Below are positions 22,031 through 22,613 of a stretch of DNA of 22,613 nt, one piece after another. A model generated the notes under the pieces. It worked only from the letters and a program-made list of their open reading frames with translations. It was not told the origin of the DNA and searched no databases. Positions within the stretch are counted from its first letter, which is position 1; each line of letters starts with the position of its first letter. The stretch spans positions 1 through 22,613 of IMG/VR virus record IMGVR_UViG_3300021964_005476, one strand, 5' to 3'. A program made the translations under genes and the position numbers. The stretch comes from a virus.

Positions 22031-22613
22031 TTAGCCTGTAATTACGTCGCCCACAACTCTTGCAACGGTGCTACCAACACCACTACCAATTGGTGTTTGA
22101 AGAGCGTTGTCGTAACGAATAGTAAGTGCAATGGTTGCTGGATCATTTGTACCATAGTTCAACGAACCATAATCAACCGCCGATAGATAGCATCCATAAA
22201 GTTCCCAAGTTTCTAACACTGTTGGTGTGCTTGCACCATTACCACCGTCTAAGATTTCACAACGTGTGATAAACTTATAGTCAATACCTGCGGCAGCACT
22301 TGCTTGTTCAACAAAGTCTAATTGTCTTTGTAGTTGCTCGCCAACCAACTTTGCAACTTCGCCACCTGCATCATCTCGTAGATTACAAGATACATCCTGC
22401 CACTGGTGCTTACCAGCTAGTTTTAAAGTTGAGTTATAAATTGGAATGTCGATTGGATCAAACGATACGTTTGGACGTGTGAAATCCATAACCTGTTTGG
22501 TCAATTCGGTTCTTGGAGTGCTTACTCCAAAGTTTTCAAATACCACCCTAAAGCGATATTGTAGTTTTGGCATCAACAGACCTTGGGTAGGATTACTCTG
22601 ATCACTTGCCAAA
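22031..22613 (-). CDS. 19: Tail tube protein gp19-like (5' end at window edge)
   Basis: The frame is open to the edge of the window. The first in-window initiator is a TTG at 22612, followed by an ATG at 22573, so the true start may lie outside. The 193 visible residues have the tail-tube fold: PKLQYRFRVVFENFGV near the N-terminus, FTRPNVSFDPIDIPIYNS, a central helix (EVAKLVGEQLQRQLDFVEQA) and the typical end (ELYGCYLSAVDYGSLNYG, then ATIALTIRYDNA). T4 gp19 is 163 residues. This subunit stacks as hexameric rings inside the contractile sheath. The next gene encodes a larger member of the same fold. Confidence 0.85.
   Translation of the reverse strand, partial: LASDQSNPTQGLLMPKLQYRFRVVFENFGVSTPRTELTKQVMDFTRPNVSFDPIDIPIYNSTLKLAGKHQWQDVSCNLRDDAGGEVAKLVGEQLQRQLDFVEQASAAAGIDYKFITRCEILDGGNGASTPTVLETWELYGCYLSAVDYGSLNYGTNDPATIALTIRYDNALQTPIGSGVGSTVARVVGDVITG

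Noticed and set aside
22028-22034. CTAAGTA four bases before the tube-initiator-like gene as another leaderless promoter
   Set aside because: One mismatch and different spacing, and the gene can be read through from the tail tube gene directly upstream.
1-22613. tRNA genes, CRISPR arrays, insertion sequences, integrase or attachment sites
   Set aside because: None was seen on reading either strand; small or degenerate copies could have been missed without a search tool.

Overview
The window looks like part of the genome of a large T4-like myovirus, probably marine (related to cyanophage or pelagiphage myoviruses). Recognisable T4-type core proteins are a UvsX/RecA recombinase, a gp32 single-stranded DNA-binding protein, the large terminase gp17, a probable small terminase gp16, the gp4 head-completion nuclease, and gp19/gp54-type tail-tube proteins. 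Around them are several proteins that I recognise only as conserved in marine T4-like phages. All assignments come from reading motifs. No database search was run and the host is not determined. I saw no tRNA, rRNA, CRISPR array or insertion sequence.

Layout, in the direction of transcription (mostly minus strand, so right to left). (1) 22613-19974: tail tube, a tube-initiator-like baseplate protein, a small conserved protein and gp4, tightly packed. (2) 19977-18487, plus strand: a 496-residue protein with a possible PD-(D/E)XK nuclease core. It converges on gp4 and diverges from the gp16-like gene. (3) 18445-11997: gp16-like small terminase, then a run of virion-associated or uncharacterised proteins with two tandem paralogues, ending in a staphylococcal-nuclease-type enzyme. 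(4) 12000-10726: a 44-codon ORF that follows the nuclease directly and precedes a radical SAM enzyme. (5) 10190-10738, plus strand: an HNH endonuclease that diverges from gp17. (6) 10163-6512: gp17, a 409-residue Cys-rich protein and a glycosyltransferase-like protein. (7) 6386-1: gp32, then sulfotransferase, radical SAM, short-chain dehydrogenase, radical SAM and SGNH-like hydrolase, then uvsX.

The most unusual part is region 7. Two core recombination and replication genes are separated by five enzymes that are not part of the T4 core, and every junction overlaps (TAATG, ATGA or longer). The cassette therefore appears translationally coupled from gp32 to uvsX. It is visibly more AT-rich than the structural block. 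Together with the adjacent glycosyltransferase and the third radical SAM gene, it suggests a phage-encoded pathway for building or decorating a small molecule, glycan or peptide; the substrate cannot be read from the sequence.

The second notable signal is regulatory. Late-promoter-like boxes (AATAAATA, CTAAATA, TGTAAATA) lie before several genes. At three to four genes the box ends only 5-6 bases before the ATG. If these boxes work like T4 late promoters, transcription would start at or next to the start codon and give leaderless mRNAs. By contrast, gp32 has a 95-base-class leader holding two hairpins, a good candidate for post-transcriptional control.
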